From assembly GCF_000368025.1 (NCBI RefSeq), contig NZ_KB849210.1:152229-216228 (forward strand): DNA of 64,000 nt. Direction: 5' to 3'. The notes under the pieces were generated by a model. It ran no database searches. It was not told the origin of the DNA and was given only the letters and a program-made list of their open reading frames with translations. A program made the position numbers and the translations under genes. Shown in pieces: positions 19,256-27,288 of this stretch. Position 1 is the first letter of the stretch. The number at the start of each line of letters is the position of its first letter. The stretch is from Acinetobacter parvus DSM 16617 = CIP 108168. Its GTDB lineage: Bacteria > Pseudomonadota > Gammaproteobacteria > Pseudomonadales > Moraxellaceae.

Positions 19256-19810
19256 GTGACGAAACAATATTTAACTCACCGTTGTCTTATCGCTCCACCA
19301 GACATGGCAGATGACTTCTTTGCAAACACAGTCATTTATGTTGCTCGTCATGATGAGGATGGTGCTCAGGGCATCGTGATTAATCGCCCATCAAACCTAC
19401 AGATCAGGGAACTCCTCAACGATTTGGAGATCGATGCAGACAACGTACAGCCACATGCGGTTTTGCAGGGCGGCCCTTTACGTCCTGAAGCTGGTTTTGT
19501 GCTGCATACGGGCCAACCAACCTGGCACTCGTCGATTGCGGTTGGCGAGAATGTCTGTATCACCACCAGCAAGGATATTCTGGATGCGATTGCGCATAAC
19601 GAGGGTGTTGGGCGTTACCAGGTTGCATTAGGCTATGCGAGCTGGGGCAAACACCAGCTTGAGGAAGAAATTGCACGGGGTGACTGGCTGATCTGTGAAT
19701 CTGACATGGACCTGATTTTCAACCTGCCTTATAACGATCGCTGGGATGCTGCCTATAAAAAAATTGGGGTAGACCGTACCTGGTTTGCGTCTGAAATTGG
19801 TCATGCCTGA
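19256..19810 (+). CDS. YqgE/AlgH family protein (UPF0301)
   Basis: A 184-residue YqgE/AlgH-family protein with the conserved LTHRCLIAPPDMADDFFANTV-like start, GIVINRPS, the VLQGGPLRPEAGFVLH segment and ALGYASWGKHQLEEEI. The biochemical role of the family is unresolved. A role in alginate regulation was proposed for AlgH in Pseudomonas. The start is GTG with an upstream GGAGAA. It is coupled to ruvX, whose start overlaps its stop, as in many gammaproteobacteria. Confidence 0.92.
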   Translation: MTKQYLTHRCLIAPPDMADDFFANTVIYVARHDEDGAQGIVINRPSNLQIRELLNDLEIDADNVQPHAVLQGGPLRPEAGFVLHTGQPTWHSSIAVGENVCITTSKDILDAIAHNEGVGRYQVALGYASWGKHQLEEEIARGDWLICESDMDLIFNLPYNDRWDAAYKKIGVDRTWFASEIGHA

Positions 19811-20246
19811 TATGCAAGCGTCCCAATCCATCATGGCTTTTGATTTTGGCACCCAGAAAATGGGGATGGCAATTGGTCAATCCACTATTGAAAGTGCCAC
19901 TCCCCTGCCATTATTTGCCATGAAAGATGGTATTCCTGACTGGAATCAGTTGTTAAAACTGGTCAGGGAATGGCAACCCAACCTGTTTCTGGTTGGCTTA
20001 CCATTGAATATGGATGATAGTGAATCTGAACTGTCAGCACGTGCGCGTAAGTTTGCACGGCGTTTACGCCATCAGACCAATATTGAAACATGGATGGTAG
20101 ATGAACGCCTGACCACCCGTGAAGCAAGGGAAGAACTTGAGTTTTACCAGAACAAGGGGCAGGCTAAACGTTTGTCAGCAGATAGTTTTGCCGCTGCGCT
20201 GCTAATTCAAAGCTGGTATCGTGATCCTGCTGGGATTACGCCTTGA
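19803..20246 (+). CDS. ruvX: Putative pre-16S rRNA nuclease / Holliday junction resolvase-like RuvX (YqgF)
   Basis: About 147 residues of the RNase H-fold YqgF family, with MAFDFGTQKMGMAIG carrying the first catalytic Asp, LVGLPLNMDD, and the VDERLTTREA motif. In E. coli YqgF processes the 5' end of 16S rRNA, and a Holliday-junction activity has also been proposed. The start may be ATG at 19803 or 19812. The gene ends one base before the decayed efflux remnant on the opposite strand. Confidence 0.93.
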   Translation: MPDMQASQSIMAFDFGTQKMGMAIGQSTIESATPLPLFAMKDGIPDWNQLLKLVREWQPNLFLVGLPLNMDDSESELSARARKFARRLRHQTNIETWMVDERLTTREAREELEFYQNKGQAKRLSADSFAAALLIQSWYRDPAGITP

Positions 20247-20600
20247 TCATTTCTCAATAATTCTAACCGTTGCTGTTCGTCCTGAAACAAAGGCCAACGG
20301 ATTCTGTGGTTGCTCATCCAGCATAATTTTAACAGGCACACGCTGGGCCAAACGTACCCAGCTAAAGGTTGGATTCACATTCGCCAATAAATTAGAGCTA
20401 CCTGAACGTTCACGGTCTTCAATTCCCATTGCAATGCCTTGCACATGCCCACGAATTTTCTGGCGATCTCCCATGAGCTGTACTGTGGCTTGATCGCCCA
20501 CGTGGATACGATTGAGCTTGGTTTCCTCAAAATAACCCACCACATACAGTTGATGACGATCAAGCAAGGCCGCAAACCTTGCAAATCCACAGCAGTTAAT
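20247..20600 (-). pseudogene. Remnant of an HlyD/AaeA-type membrane fusion protein (C-terminal part)
   Basis: A minus-strand frame gives the C-terminal ~110 residues of an HlyD-family periplasmic adaptor: LLDRHQLYVVGYFEETKL (start of the beta-barrel domain), RIHVGDQATVQLMG, RVPVKIMLDEQP and a final GRTATVRI. The N-terminal helix, lipoyl and coiled-coil regions are missing. Upstream sequence joins directly, out of frame, to a remnant of a different gene. I infer a deletion that fused the two and destroyed both. A product is unlikely. Confidence 0.75.
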
Positions 20601-21045
20601 GTTCGTTCCTGCTTTAAAAAAGCCAGAGTATCCTGACGGATGACATTTAAATGCGGTGCAAGACTGATCATTTGCATGTGCTCAAGCTGCGTGACTCGCT
20701 GGGACAGGGCCACAAGGTTGGCAACCACCAATGAAACCTGATGCAGCATTTCCTGTAATGGTTTGGTCATGCCTTTAAGTTCACCTTTTTCATAAGCCAG
20801 ATGCACCGCCAAGGCATGAATATCTAAGGCATCACGAGTAGTCTACCGCCCCGATCATTTACCTCACATAGAAATGTGGCGACAGAATCAGCCAACCTGG
20901 AAACAACCAGATTGCTTTGACAAGGTGAGAACTGATGATTTGGAGTGATGCACAATGATTGGAGCTTTTGCAGCATGAGCCTAAAAATAATTATCCAATA
21001 AAGACATTGCACTGACAATTTTTTCAAAACCCAGCGCATTAGTCA
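20601..21045 (-). pseudogene. Frameshifted remnant of an efflux protein, probably FUSC family
   Basis: Protein-like text is split over at least two minus-strand frames: FEKIVSAMSLLDNYF, then SRLADSVATFLCEVNDRGGR, then TTRDALDIHALAVHLAYEKG followed by a helical stretch (QEMLHQVSLVVANLVALSQRV). Stops and frame changes interrupt it near 20828 and 20995. Position before an HlyD fragment and helical content suggest the cytoplasmic C-terminal part of a FUSC (fusaric acid resistance/AaeB-like) exporter. The family call is an inference, while the decay is directly visible. Confidence 0.55.
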
Positions 21046-21245
21046 AGATAAATTATCGCCATTTGATAATTTACATATTTAATTTAGAATAATACTTTTA
21101 AAACACCATTATTTTCTCAGCAGCGGCATTAATTTAATCTTGCCTGCCGATCAAGTCCAAAAGTCCATATCCGACCTTAAATTTTTCTGTTATAAAGCAA
21201 TAAAAGTTCGGTTTTAAGGTTATTTTAAGGAGTAGATTTCTCATC

Positions 21246-22019
21246 ATGGCAATTTCGAGTTTTGGTAAAATTCTCACCGTGCTGGACTTGTTTTCAGTTT
21301 CACGCCCGATTATCAATGTCGATATCATTTGTGATGAGCTCGGTCTTTCCAAACCAACCGCCTACCGTTACCTCAAGGAACTGGTGTCAACTGATATGCT
21401 AAAGCGGATCAGTGGTACATCAGGTGACTACACTTTAGGTTCTAAAATTGCGGTTCTGGATTATATTTCACACAGTACCGACCCATTGGTGCAAATCAGC
21501 ATCCCCTTTATGCGGGATATCGTGGAACGTACCGAACTATGCTGCCTGCTGACCTACCTGAACCATGACTATTGCATCGACCTGCATCATGAAACTTTTA
21601 AAGAAGCAGAACTCATCTCATACGGCAGGGGTTGTCCACGCCCTGTTTATGTAGGTGCTTCACCCAAAATTGTGATTGCTCATCTCTCCAAGCAACAGAT
21701 TCAAGCTTATTATCACCAGTTTACTCAGGAACTTGCTCAGGTAGGCTTTGCCCATAGTCTCGATGAATTCATGCAGCAAATGCGAAAAATCAAGAAACAG
21801 GGCTTCTATTTATCACAGGGTGAGATTGACCCAATGATTTGTGGCCTTTCAGTGCCAATTCGTTTCTCAAACAAAGAAGCACCCATTGCATTGACTTTGC
21901 TTGCCTCAAAGAACCGTTTTCACTTTCTAAATATTCAAAAACTGATTGAAATCTTGCAAGGCAATGCCGCACAGATTGAGCATAAATTTGCCACCCTTTC
22001 TGAAAGTCAGGGAAATTAA
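21246..22019 (+). CDS. IclR-family transcriptional regulator
   Basis: A 257-residue regulator. The N-terminal winged helix-turn-helix (about 6-65) contains DIICDELGLSKPTAYRYLKELV. The C-terminal IclR effector-binding domain (about 80-250) contains GCPRPVYVGASPKIVIAHL and the GEIDPMICGLSVPI strand. IclR proteins often control aromatic or acetate catabolism and efflux. It is divergent from the decayed FUSC/HlyD efflux operon, so its likely target has been lost. The gene itself looks intact. A terminator follows at 22148-22174. Confidence 0.9.
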   Translation: MAISSFGKILTVLDLFSVSRPIINVDIICDELGLSKPTAYRYLKELVSTDMLKRISGTSGDYTLGSKIAVLDYISHSTDPLVQISIPFMRDIVERTELCCLLTYLNHDYCIDLHHETFKEAELISYGRGCPRPVYVGASPKIVIAHLSKQQIQAYYHQFTQELAQVGFAHSLDEFMQQMRKIKKQGFYLSQGEIDPMICGLSVPIRFSNKEAPIALTLLASKNRFHFLNIQKLIEILQGNAAQIEHKFATLSESQGN

Positions 22020-22147
22020 ACCTGAGAATATTAAAAAACATTTACATTTTTATGCGTTGTAAATAACAAAAAATTCTCATATGATGATTCTGTTCTTCAG
22101 CATACTCTCCCCAAAAGAGCATGACTTTTCCTTAGAGTTAGAGAACT

Positions 22148-22174
22148 AAGCTCATTGTTGTTATGGGCTTTTTT
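22148..22174 (+). terminator. Terminator downstream of the IclR-family gene
   Basis: An 8-bp stem AAGCTCAT/ATGGGCTT (one G-U pair) with a seven-base loop is followed by TTTTTT on the plus strand. Confidence 0.7.
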
Positions 22175-22201
22175 CTTGCCTGTTTTTTTATGAGCAGATA
22201 T

Positions 22202-22225
22202 AAAAAAGCCTTTCAAAAGAAAGGC
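22202..22225 (-). terminator. Terminator downstream of pgsA
   Basis: A GCCTTTC/GAAAGGC stem with a four-base loop is followed by six T on the minus strand. Confidence 0.8.
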
Positions 22226-22255
22226 CTTAATTTATATGGCAATACAGAAAAATAG

Positions 22256-22855
22256 TTAGGGCTGTTTCAGATAAGGCCATGCTGCTTTCATATAAATAAA
22301 CATCGACCACAACGTCAAAATCACTGCCGCATAAAGCAAGGCATAGGCCCACATTTCCAGTGGTTTCCAGTTGAGCAGAAACACACTAATCGCAATCATT
22401 TGAAATGCTGTTTTGTACTTTCCTACCGTAGAAACTGCCACACTGGTACGTGCACCCAATTCAGCCATCCATTCACGCAATGCTGAAACAGTAATTTCAC
22501 GGGAAATAATCACAATCGCCGCAAAAGCCATTGAAATGGTCGGTTGCCATTGCACCAGTACGATCAATGCCGCCGCAACCATCAGCTTATCAGCAACAGG
22601 ATCAAGGAAACGCCCGAAAGCAGAAGTCTGATTCAAAGTCCGAGCTAAATACCCATCGAACCAATCTGTCACTGCTGCAAGAACAAAGATTGCAGTCAAT
22701 ATCAGATGTCGCATCATTCCCCCATGATGCTCAGCAATCCCAATGGCAGGCGGCCAATAGGCAATTGCCAGAAACACGGGAATAAGGGCAATACGCGCCA
22801 AAGTTAAAATATTAGGAATGTTCAGGATTCGCCCTGTGCTCATAAACACCGCCAT
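22256..22855 (-). CDS. pgsA: CDP-diacylglycerol-glycerol-3-phosphate 3-phosphatidyltransferase
   Basis: A 199-residue CDP-alcohol phosphatidyltransferase that makes phosphatidylglycerophosphate, the precursor of phosphatidylglycerol and cardiolipin. It has NIPNILTLARIALIPVFL at the start and the CAPT motif with four Asp (TDWFDGYLAR, then FGRFLDPVADK), plus several membrane helices. Translation may instead begin at the ATG four codons downstream (22843), which gives the more usual N-terminus. Confidence 0.95.
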   Translation of the reverse strand: MAVFMSTGRILNIPNILTLARIALIPVFLAIAYWPPAIGIAEHHGGMMRHLILTAIFVLAAVTDWFDGYLARTLNQTSAFGRFLDPVADKLMVAAALIVLVQWQPTISMAFAAIVIISREITVSALREWMAELGARTSVAVSTVGKYKTAFQMIAISVFLLNWKPLEMWAYALLYAAVILTLWSMFIYMKAAWPYLKQP

Positions 22856-22948
22856 GTTGTTCGCATCAAATATGCATGTCGCACAAAGGATGTGCCGAGA
22901 TTGTATCCATGTGTAAGCAACTTTATACGAAATGCACGGCAGTGTCGA

Positions 22949-23746
22949 CTAGGCAAAAACGGCAACTGTTTGTCGAAGTACCGCAATCAGTCGATTTTCA
23001 TCATCCCAAAGATAAGCATACTCGGTTGAATAACCATGTTCAGCATATTCAGTCACTACTTTGTATTTGAACCAGTCCTGTACTTGATGAGCAATCGGCT
23101 GCAAATAGGTAATTTGCCATGTTAATGAACTTGCAGGTGCAGGGGTTTTAAACATGGGCAACACACCAGGTGGCCACACATCCATCAATCCAAATAGATC
23201 GGCTAGTTTCATTTCGCGATTTGGATGCAACTGAGGTATAAAACGACACCATCCACCAAAGTCAGGCACTTTGCTGCCAGCCATTGGATAATACCCTTCA
23301 GCCCAACATAGTTCAAACTGTTGAAAACATTGTGGCATTAAGCCTTCAATATAAGCTGTTTTTTCCAACTGTGCTGGCAGTGGATAATCAGGAACTTGTG
23401 GTAGATTTTGCACATGAATCCGAGATTCACGCTGCGAACCAAAACTTGCTATTAAAATACTTTGTACAGTATCTGCTTGCCATAACCGCACTTCTAAAGT
23501 TGTAACCGATTTACCCTCTCGCAACACTTCCGCCGTGAGTTTAGCCTGCCCTTCTTGCACAGGACCAACAAAGGTCACATTACAACTCAATAACTGCTTT
23601 GTTGTATCATGAACCACGCTCTGCGCCTTTTGGATTAATAATCCTGCAACTAAACCGCCAAATACGGTGCGACCTTGTAACCATCCTGAGGGAATATCAA
23701 TCCACTCTTGATGTTCAACCTGTTGATACAGCGGAAGCAATGACAT
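22949..23746 (-). CDS. Acyl-CoA thioesterase, double hotdog (TesB-like)
   Basis: A 265-residue thioesterase-like protein. The N-terminal hotdog contains GWLQGRTVFGGLVAGLL and a VTFVGPVQEGQ strand. The C-terminal hotdog contains GGWCRFIP, LFGLMDVWPPGVLPMF and SLTWQITYL, then GYSTEYAYLWDDENRLIAVLRQT at the end. This layout is that of acyl-CoA thioesterases that release free fatty acid and CoA, but the substrate is unknown. It is 93 bp from pgsA on the same strand. Confidence 0.82.
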   Translation of the reverse strand: MSLLPLYQQVEHQEWIDIPSGWLQGRTVFGGLVAGLLIQKAQSVVHDTTKQLLSCNVTFVGPVQEGQAKLTAEVLREGKSVTTLEVRLWQADTVQSILIASFGSQRESRIHVQNLPQVPDYPLPAQLEKTAYIEGLMPQCFQQFELCWAEGYYPMAGSKVPDFGGWCRFIPQLHPNREMKLADLFGLMDVWPPGVLPMFKTPAPASSLTWQITYLQPIAHQVQDWFKYKVVTEYAEHGYSTEYAYLWDDENRLIAVLRQTVAVFA

Positions 23747-23850
23747 TATCTTTCCTTAATTGTCAAACCATCTTATCTTTAAATGTTTTTCCCTGTTTGT
23801 GAATGATTATTGACGCATCAGTCATTGAGAGATTGAGCCAATCGGTCAAA

Positions 23851-25650
23851 TTATTCATGCAGAATTTTATAAATTGTCCCTGCCATCACTTCTCCTAGGC
23901 CTGGCACCAGCATCAACTCTTTTTCTGAAGCTTTTAAAACACCCTGAATCCCACCAAAATGAGTGAGTAGATCACGACGGCGTTTTGGCCCTAGCCCAGG
24001 AATAGCTTCCAAAACTGAACTACTACGGCGTTTATCACGCTTAGCTCGATGTTTGGTAATGGCGAAACGATGCGCTTCATCTCGCACTTGTTGGATGAGG
24101 TGTAAAGCTTTATGGTCTTCGGGTAATTGAATTTTTGTCCCATCGGTAAAATGCAGCGTTTCTAATCCCGGTTTACGTCCCTCACCTTTAGAAACACCAA
24201 TCATAAAAGCATCGAGCTGGAGTTCCTGCATCACCTCCATGGCCATATGCAGTTGCCCCTTACCGCCATCAATCAGGAGCAGATCAGGCAACATATTCTT
24301 TTTATAGCGACGGATCAGTGCCTGACGCATCGCCGCATAATCATCCCCGCCCGTAATATCCTGAATCGCAAACTGGCGATAATCGCGCTTTCTCGCACCG
24401 CCCTGATCAAACACCACACAAGAAGCAATCGGTGCTTCACCCATAGTATGACTGATATCAAAGCATTCAATTCGGTCAATGGGACGACCAACCACTTGTT
24501 CAAGTTGATGAAAACGCTCGTTCAATTCCAAATGGTTGCTGAGTTTACCTTTAATGGCATGCTGCACATTCATTTGTGCCAGCTCTTGCCATTCTGCCCG
24601 CGTTTCACGCACTTTATGTTTGATTTGAACTTTCTTATTGAAGGTTTGTTGTAATGCTTCTTCTAATTGTTTTTGGTCGGGAATATCTACATTTACAATC
24701 AACTCAGTTGGCACCTCATCCGCCACCTGAAAATAGAAGTTGGCCATAAAATCAGTAAGCATCTGGCCCAGGTCATCTCCCAACATATCAGGAAAATAAC
24801 TTTTTCCGCCCAGCATACGCCCATTCCGCACATACATGATCTGGACGCAGGTTACGCCTGCCTGATGGGCAATCGCCAAAATATCGGCCTCACCCTTGAT
24901 CTTAAATACCGCCTGCTGTGCCTGAACCTCACGTAGCAAGGCCAAACGGTCCCGATAGAACACCGCTTTTTCAAATTCCAGTGCTTCGGCGGCCTGTTCC
25001 ATTTTTCCAATCAGCTCTTGATTGAGTTCTTTGGTATCACCCTGTAAAAAACGAATTGAATTATCGACATCTTCCTTATAGTCCTGAGGGCTAATCAGAC
25101 CGACACAAGGCGCTGTACAACGTTTAATCTGATACTGTAAACAAGGACGTTTACGTTGTGAAAAATAACTATTTTCACATTGGCGCACATTAAATAATTT
25201 TTGTAATACAAGTAGCGTATCTCTAGCGCTATAAGCACTGGGATAAGGCCCAAAAAACTTGCCGACCTGATGCTTGCCCTTGCCACGCCCACTGGCAATG
25301 CGGGGATAGGGCTTGTCTGCCGAGACGAAGATATAGACATAGGATTTATCATCGCGCAGCATAATATTGTATGGCGGACGATGTAATTTAATCAGATTTT
25401 GTTCAAGCAGTAGCGCTTCAGTTTCAGAACGGACAACCAATGTCTCAATATCATAGATACGGGCAACCAATGCCTGTGTTTTGGGATGTTCAATGGTTTT
25501 AACAAAATAGCTGGATACACGATTCTTTAAGTTTTTGGCTTTTCCGACATACAGTAATTCTCCATCTTTGCCGAGCATTTTATAAACACCAGGCAATTGA
25601 GTCATATGAGTCAGGATTTTTTCAATATGTTCACGCGCGTTTGGATTCAC
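23851..25650 (-). CDS. uvrC: UvrABC excinuclease subunit C
   Basis: A 599-residue UvrC that makes both incisions in nucleotide excision repair. A GIY-YIG nuclease domain (about 16-95, with LPGVYKML and LLYVGKAKNLKNRV) is followed by a UVR motif (about 205-240), the RNase H-like UvrC domain (ECFDISHTMGE and DLLLIDGGKGQL) and C-terminal helix-hairpin-helix repeats (IPGLGPKRRRDLL). The start is a GTG. No strong terminator is visible downstream. Confidence 0.96.
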   Translation of the reverse strand: MNPNAREHIEKILTHMTQLPGVYKMLGKDGELLYVGKAKNLKNRVSSYFVKTIEHPKTQALVARIYDIETLVVRSETEALLLEQNLIKLHRPPYNIMLRDDKSYVYIFVSADKPYPRIASGRGKGKHQVGKFFGPYPSAYSARDTLLVLQKLFNVRQCENSYFSQRKRPCLQYQIKRCTAPCVGLISPQDYKEDVDNSIRFLQGDTKELNQELIGKMEQAAEALEFEKAVFYRDRLALLREVQAQQAVFKIKGEADILAIAHQAGVTCVQIMYVRNGRMLGGKSYFPDMLGDDLGQMLTDFMANFYFQVADEVPTELIVNVDIPDQKQLEEALQQTFNKKVQIKHKVRETRAEWQELAQMNVQHAIKGKLSNHLELNERFHQLEQVVGRPIDRIECFDISHTMGEAPIASCVVFDQGGARKRDYRQFAIQDITGGDDYAAMRQALIRRYKKNMLPDLLLIDGGKGQLHMAMEVMQELQLDAFMIGVSKGEGRKPGLETLHFTDGTKIQLPEDHKALHLIQQVRDEAHRFAITKHRAKRDKRRSSSVLEAIPGLGPKRRRDLLTHFGGIQGVLKASEKELMLVPGLGEVMAGTIYKILHE

Positions 25651-25756
25651 AGCAGACTTTCATCATCAGTAATGCTTTCGATGATGTAGTCTGCATACAT
25701 CAATTTCAAGTCAATTGAGCTAAAATCCATCAATTCAATAACTCAAATAACACCTA

Positions 25757-25930
25757 TCATTTAAAGACTCGACTCAATGCTTGTTCAGCGCTATTAAATG
25801 CAGACCCATTAAAGAAATCACAGGCTAGTTCATTTACATGTGACAGATTTTGGGTTGGATAAGATTCAATATAATCTTGAGTACTCAACTGAATTTGTTT
25901 TTGCCAACATTTATAAACAAATAAATAACT
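25757..25930 (-). pseudogene. Possible C-terminal remnant of an unidentified protein
   Basis: A minus-strand frame of about 57 codons without a start codon ends at a TGA at 25757-25759. It reads protein-like, for example FNGSAFNSAEQALSRVFK at the end. It begins at a stop right below the terminator of the lpxO-type gene. I do not recognise it. It could be a chance open frame, and it is the only coding-like signal in the 330-bp gap between uvrC and the next gene. Confidence 0.3.
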
Positions 25931-25943
25931 AAATCATCGTTAT

Positions 25944-25966
25944 AAAAAAACGCCCTTTCGGGCGTT
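25944..25966 (-). terminator. Terminator downstream of the LpxO-type gene
   Basis: An AACGCCC/GGGCGTT stem with a TTTC loop (plus-strand reading) is followed by a seven-T run on the minus strand. Confidence 0.88.
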
Positions 25967-25980
25967 GATCTCATTCAGAC

Positions 25981-26895
25981 TTAAAATACATAAGGTCGAA
26001 TAAAAATTAAGAAAAATAGCCCTAACATGATGAACCATTTCAGGAAATAGTAAAGCTGACGATTTTTAGCCTTTAACGCTTTGGCCTTGATACGAATTTG
26101 ATAAACATAACCAAAGACTTTATTTAAGCCACCTGTTTGATCGCCTGCCTCATTAGGTGAACTAGCTGCGGTCATGACACTTTTTCCAAACCAGTGGTTA
26201 AACTTTTGCATAAAACGGGTTTTTAATGGACGTTCCACATCAGCGAAAAAGATAATACGATTCTGGTCAGTGGTATTTTCCGCATAGTGAATATAGGTTT
26301 CATCGAACACCACACTTTCACCATCACGCCATGAATAACGCTCCCCATCAACATCAATAAAACAGCGATCATCATTTGGTGTAATCAAACCTAAATGGTA
26401 ACGCAATGAACCCGCATAAGGATCACGATGGCGAACTAAACGGCTATCTGGTGCAAGCTCGGTAAACATTGCCGCCTTAATGCTAGGTAATGTCTTTAAT
26501 AAAGCCGTTGTTTTCGGGCAGAGTTCAGCCGCAGATGGATGTGCCGAGTCATACCATTTCAGATAAAAACGTTTCCAGCCTGTTTTAAAGAAAGAATTAA
26601 AACCCAAGTCATCATAGCTGCTGGATGCCTTAATGCCACCCTTGTCATATAGGGCCTTGGCCTCATCCCGAATCATTTCCCAGTTTTCATCAAGAATCTT
26701 TAAATCCTTAAAATACTGGGTATCGATATACGGCTGGTTTGGCACTCTGGAAAAGAGGTACATTAAAAAATTAATGGGTGCCAGAATGGTTGAATGGTCA
26801 AAAAACTGACGATAAAACGAATGTTTCACTTTACCACGGCGCTGAATATACAACGCAGAAATGATAAATATCGCTAATATGATCCACTTAATCAT
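25981..26895 (-). CDS. lpxO: Aspartyl/asparaginyl beta-hydroxylase family protein, LpxO-like
   Basis: A 304-residue protein with an N-terminal membrane helix (residues 3-15), a Fe(II)/2-oxoglutarate hydroxylase domain (about 80-225) and a C-terminal hydrophobic helix (about 283-302). Likely iron ligands lie in VRHRDPYAGSLRYHLGL and the final HYAENTTDQNRIIFFADV histidine. The length and membrane anchors match LpxO, which 2-hydroxylates lipid A acyl chains, reported in Acinetobacter as a defence against antimicrobial peptides. The symbol is from resemblance only. The gene has its own terminator. Confidence 0.8.
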   Translation of the reverse strand: MIKWIILAIFIISALYIQRRGKVKHSFYRQFFDHSTILAPINFLMYLFSRVPNQPYIDTQYFKDLKILDENWEMIRDEAKALYDKGGIKASSSYDDLGFNSFFKTGWKRFYLKWYDSAHPSAAELCPKTTALLKTLPSIKAAMFTELAPDSRLVRHRDPYAGSLRYHLGLITPNDDRCFIDVDGERYSWRDGESVVFDETYIHYAENTTDQNRIIFFADVERPLKTRFMQKFNHWFGKSVMTAASSPNEAGDQTGGLNKVFGYVYQIRIKAKALKAKNRQLYYFLKWFIMLGLFFLIFIRPYVF

Positions 26896-27288
26896 AACTT
26901 ACTCTATCTGCCCAGATGAAAACCCAATGCCAATTTGATCGCAAATTTTCCAAATCGCACACAAAAAATAAGCCGACTATTTTACCAAATTTAAGTACTT
27001 AAACACCAATTTTCCTTACTTAAATCGAACAAAAACGATATTTATCCTCTATCCAAACCCATCTTTGAAGAAAGTGGAATACACTGTTATCCCATTTTTA
27101 TGGCCTAGCTGATTCACACAATCGATGAGTTACAACAAATTGATGACCCTCGCGTCACGGCTTGATACAACTTGTTATGTTCTTTTTGGATATAGTTATC
27201 GTAAGATTAGCGAAGCATTTTTGCGCCTTTCCAGGCGCATAAGCTTTATGACATCAACTTAGAATCCTCCACAACAAGGAGATCAGGC
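26896..27288. other. Intergenic control region upstream of fadB
   Basis: 393 bp between divergent lpxO-type and fadB genes with no coding-like frame. It holds a 14-bp perfect palindrome (26990-27003) with a repeated half-site (27017-27024), and a small GC-rich hairpin TGCGCCT/AGGCGCA at 27222-27239 in the presumed fadB leader. An AACAAGGAG ribosome-binding site lies just upstream of the fadB ATG. Confidence 0.55.
26990..27024. promoter_or_regulatory. Candidate operator: TTTAAGTACTTAAA palindrome plus half-site
   Basis: TTTAAGTACTTAAA is a perfect 14-bp palindrome, and its half TACTTAAA recurs 21 bp later (27017-27024), two helical turns away on the same face. The site is in the gap shared by the lpxO-type gene and fadBA. 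A regulator-binding site is an inference, and AT-rich palindromes can occur by chance. Confidence 0.4.

Noticed and set aside
22060..22260. Small RNA gene between the IclR gene and pgsA
   Set aside because: The hairpins there are explained by back-to-back terminators of the two convergent genes, and I could not define a promoter.
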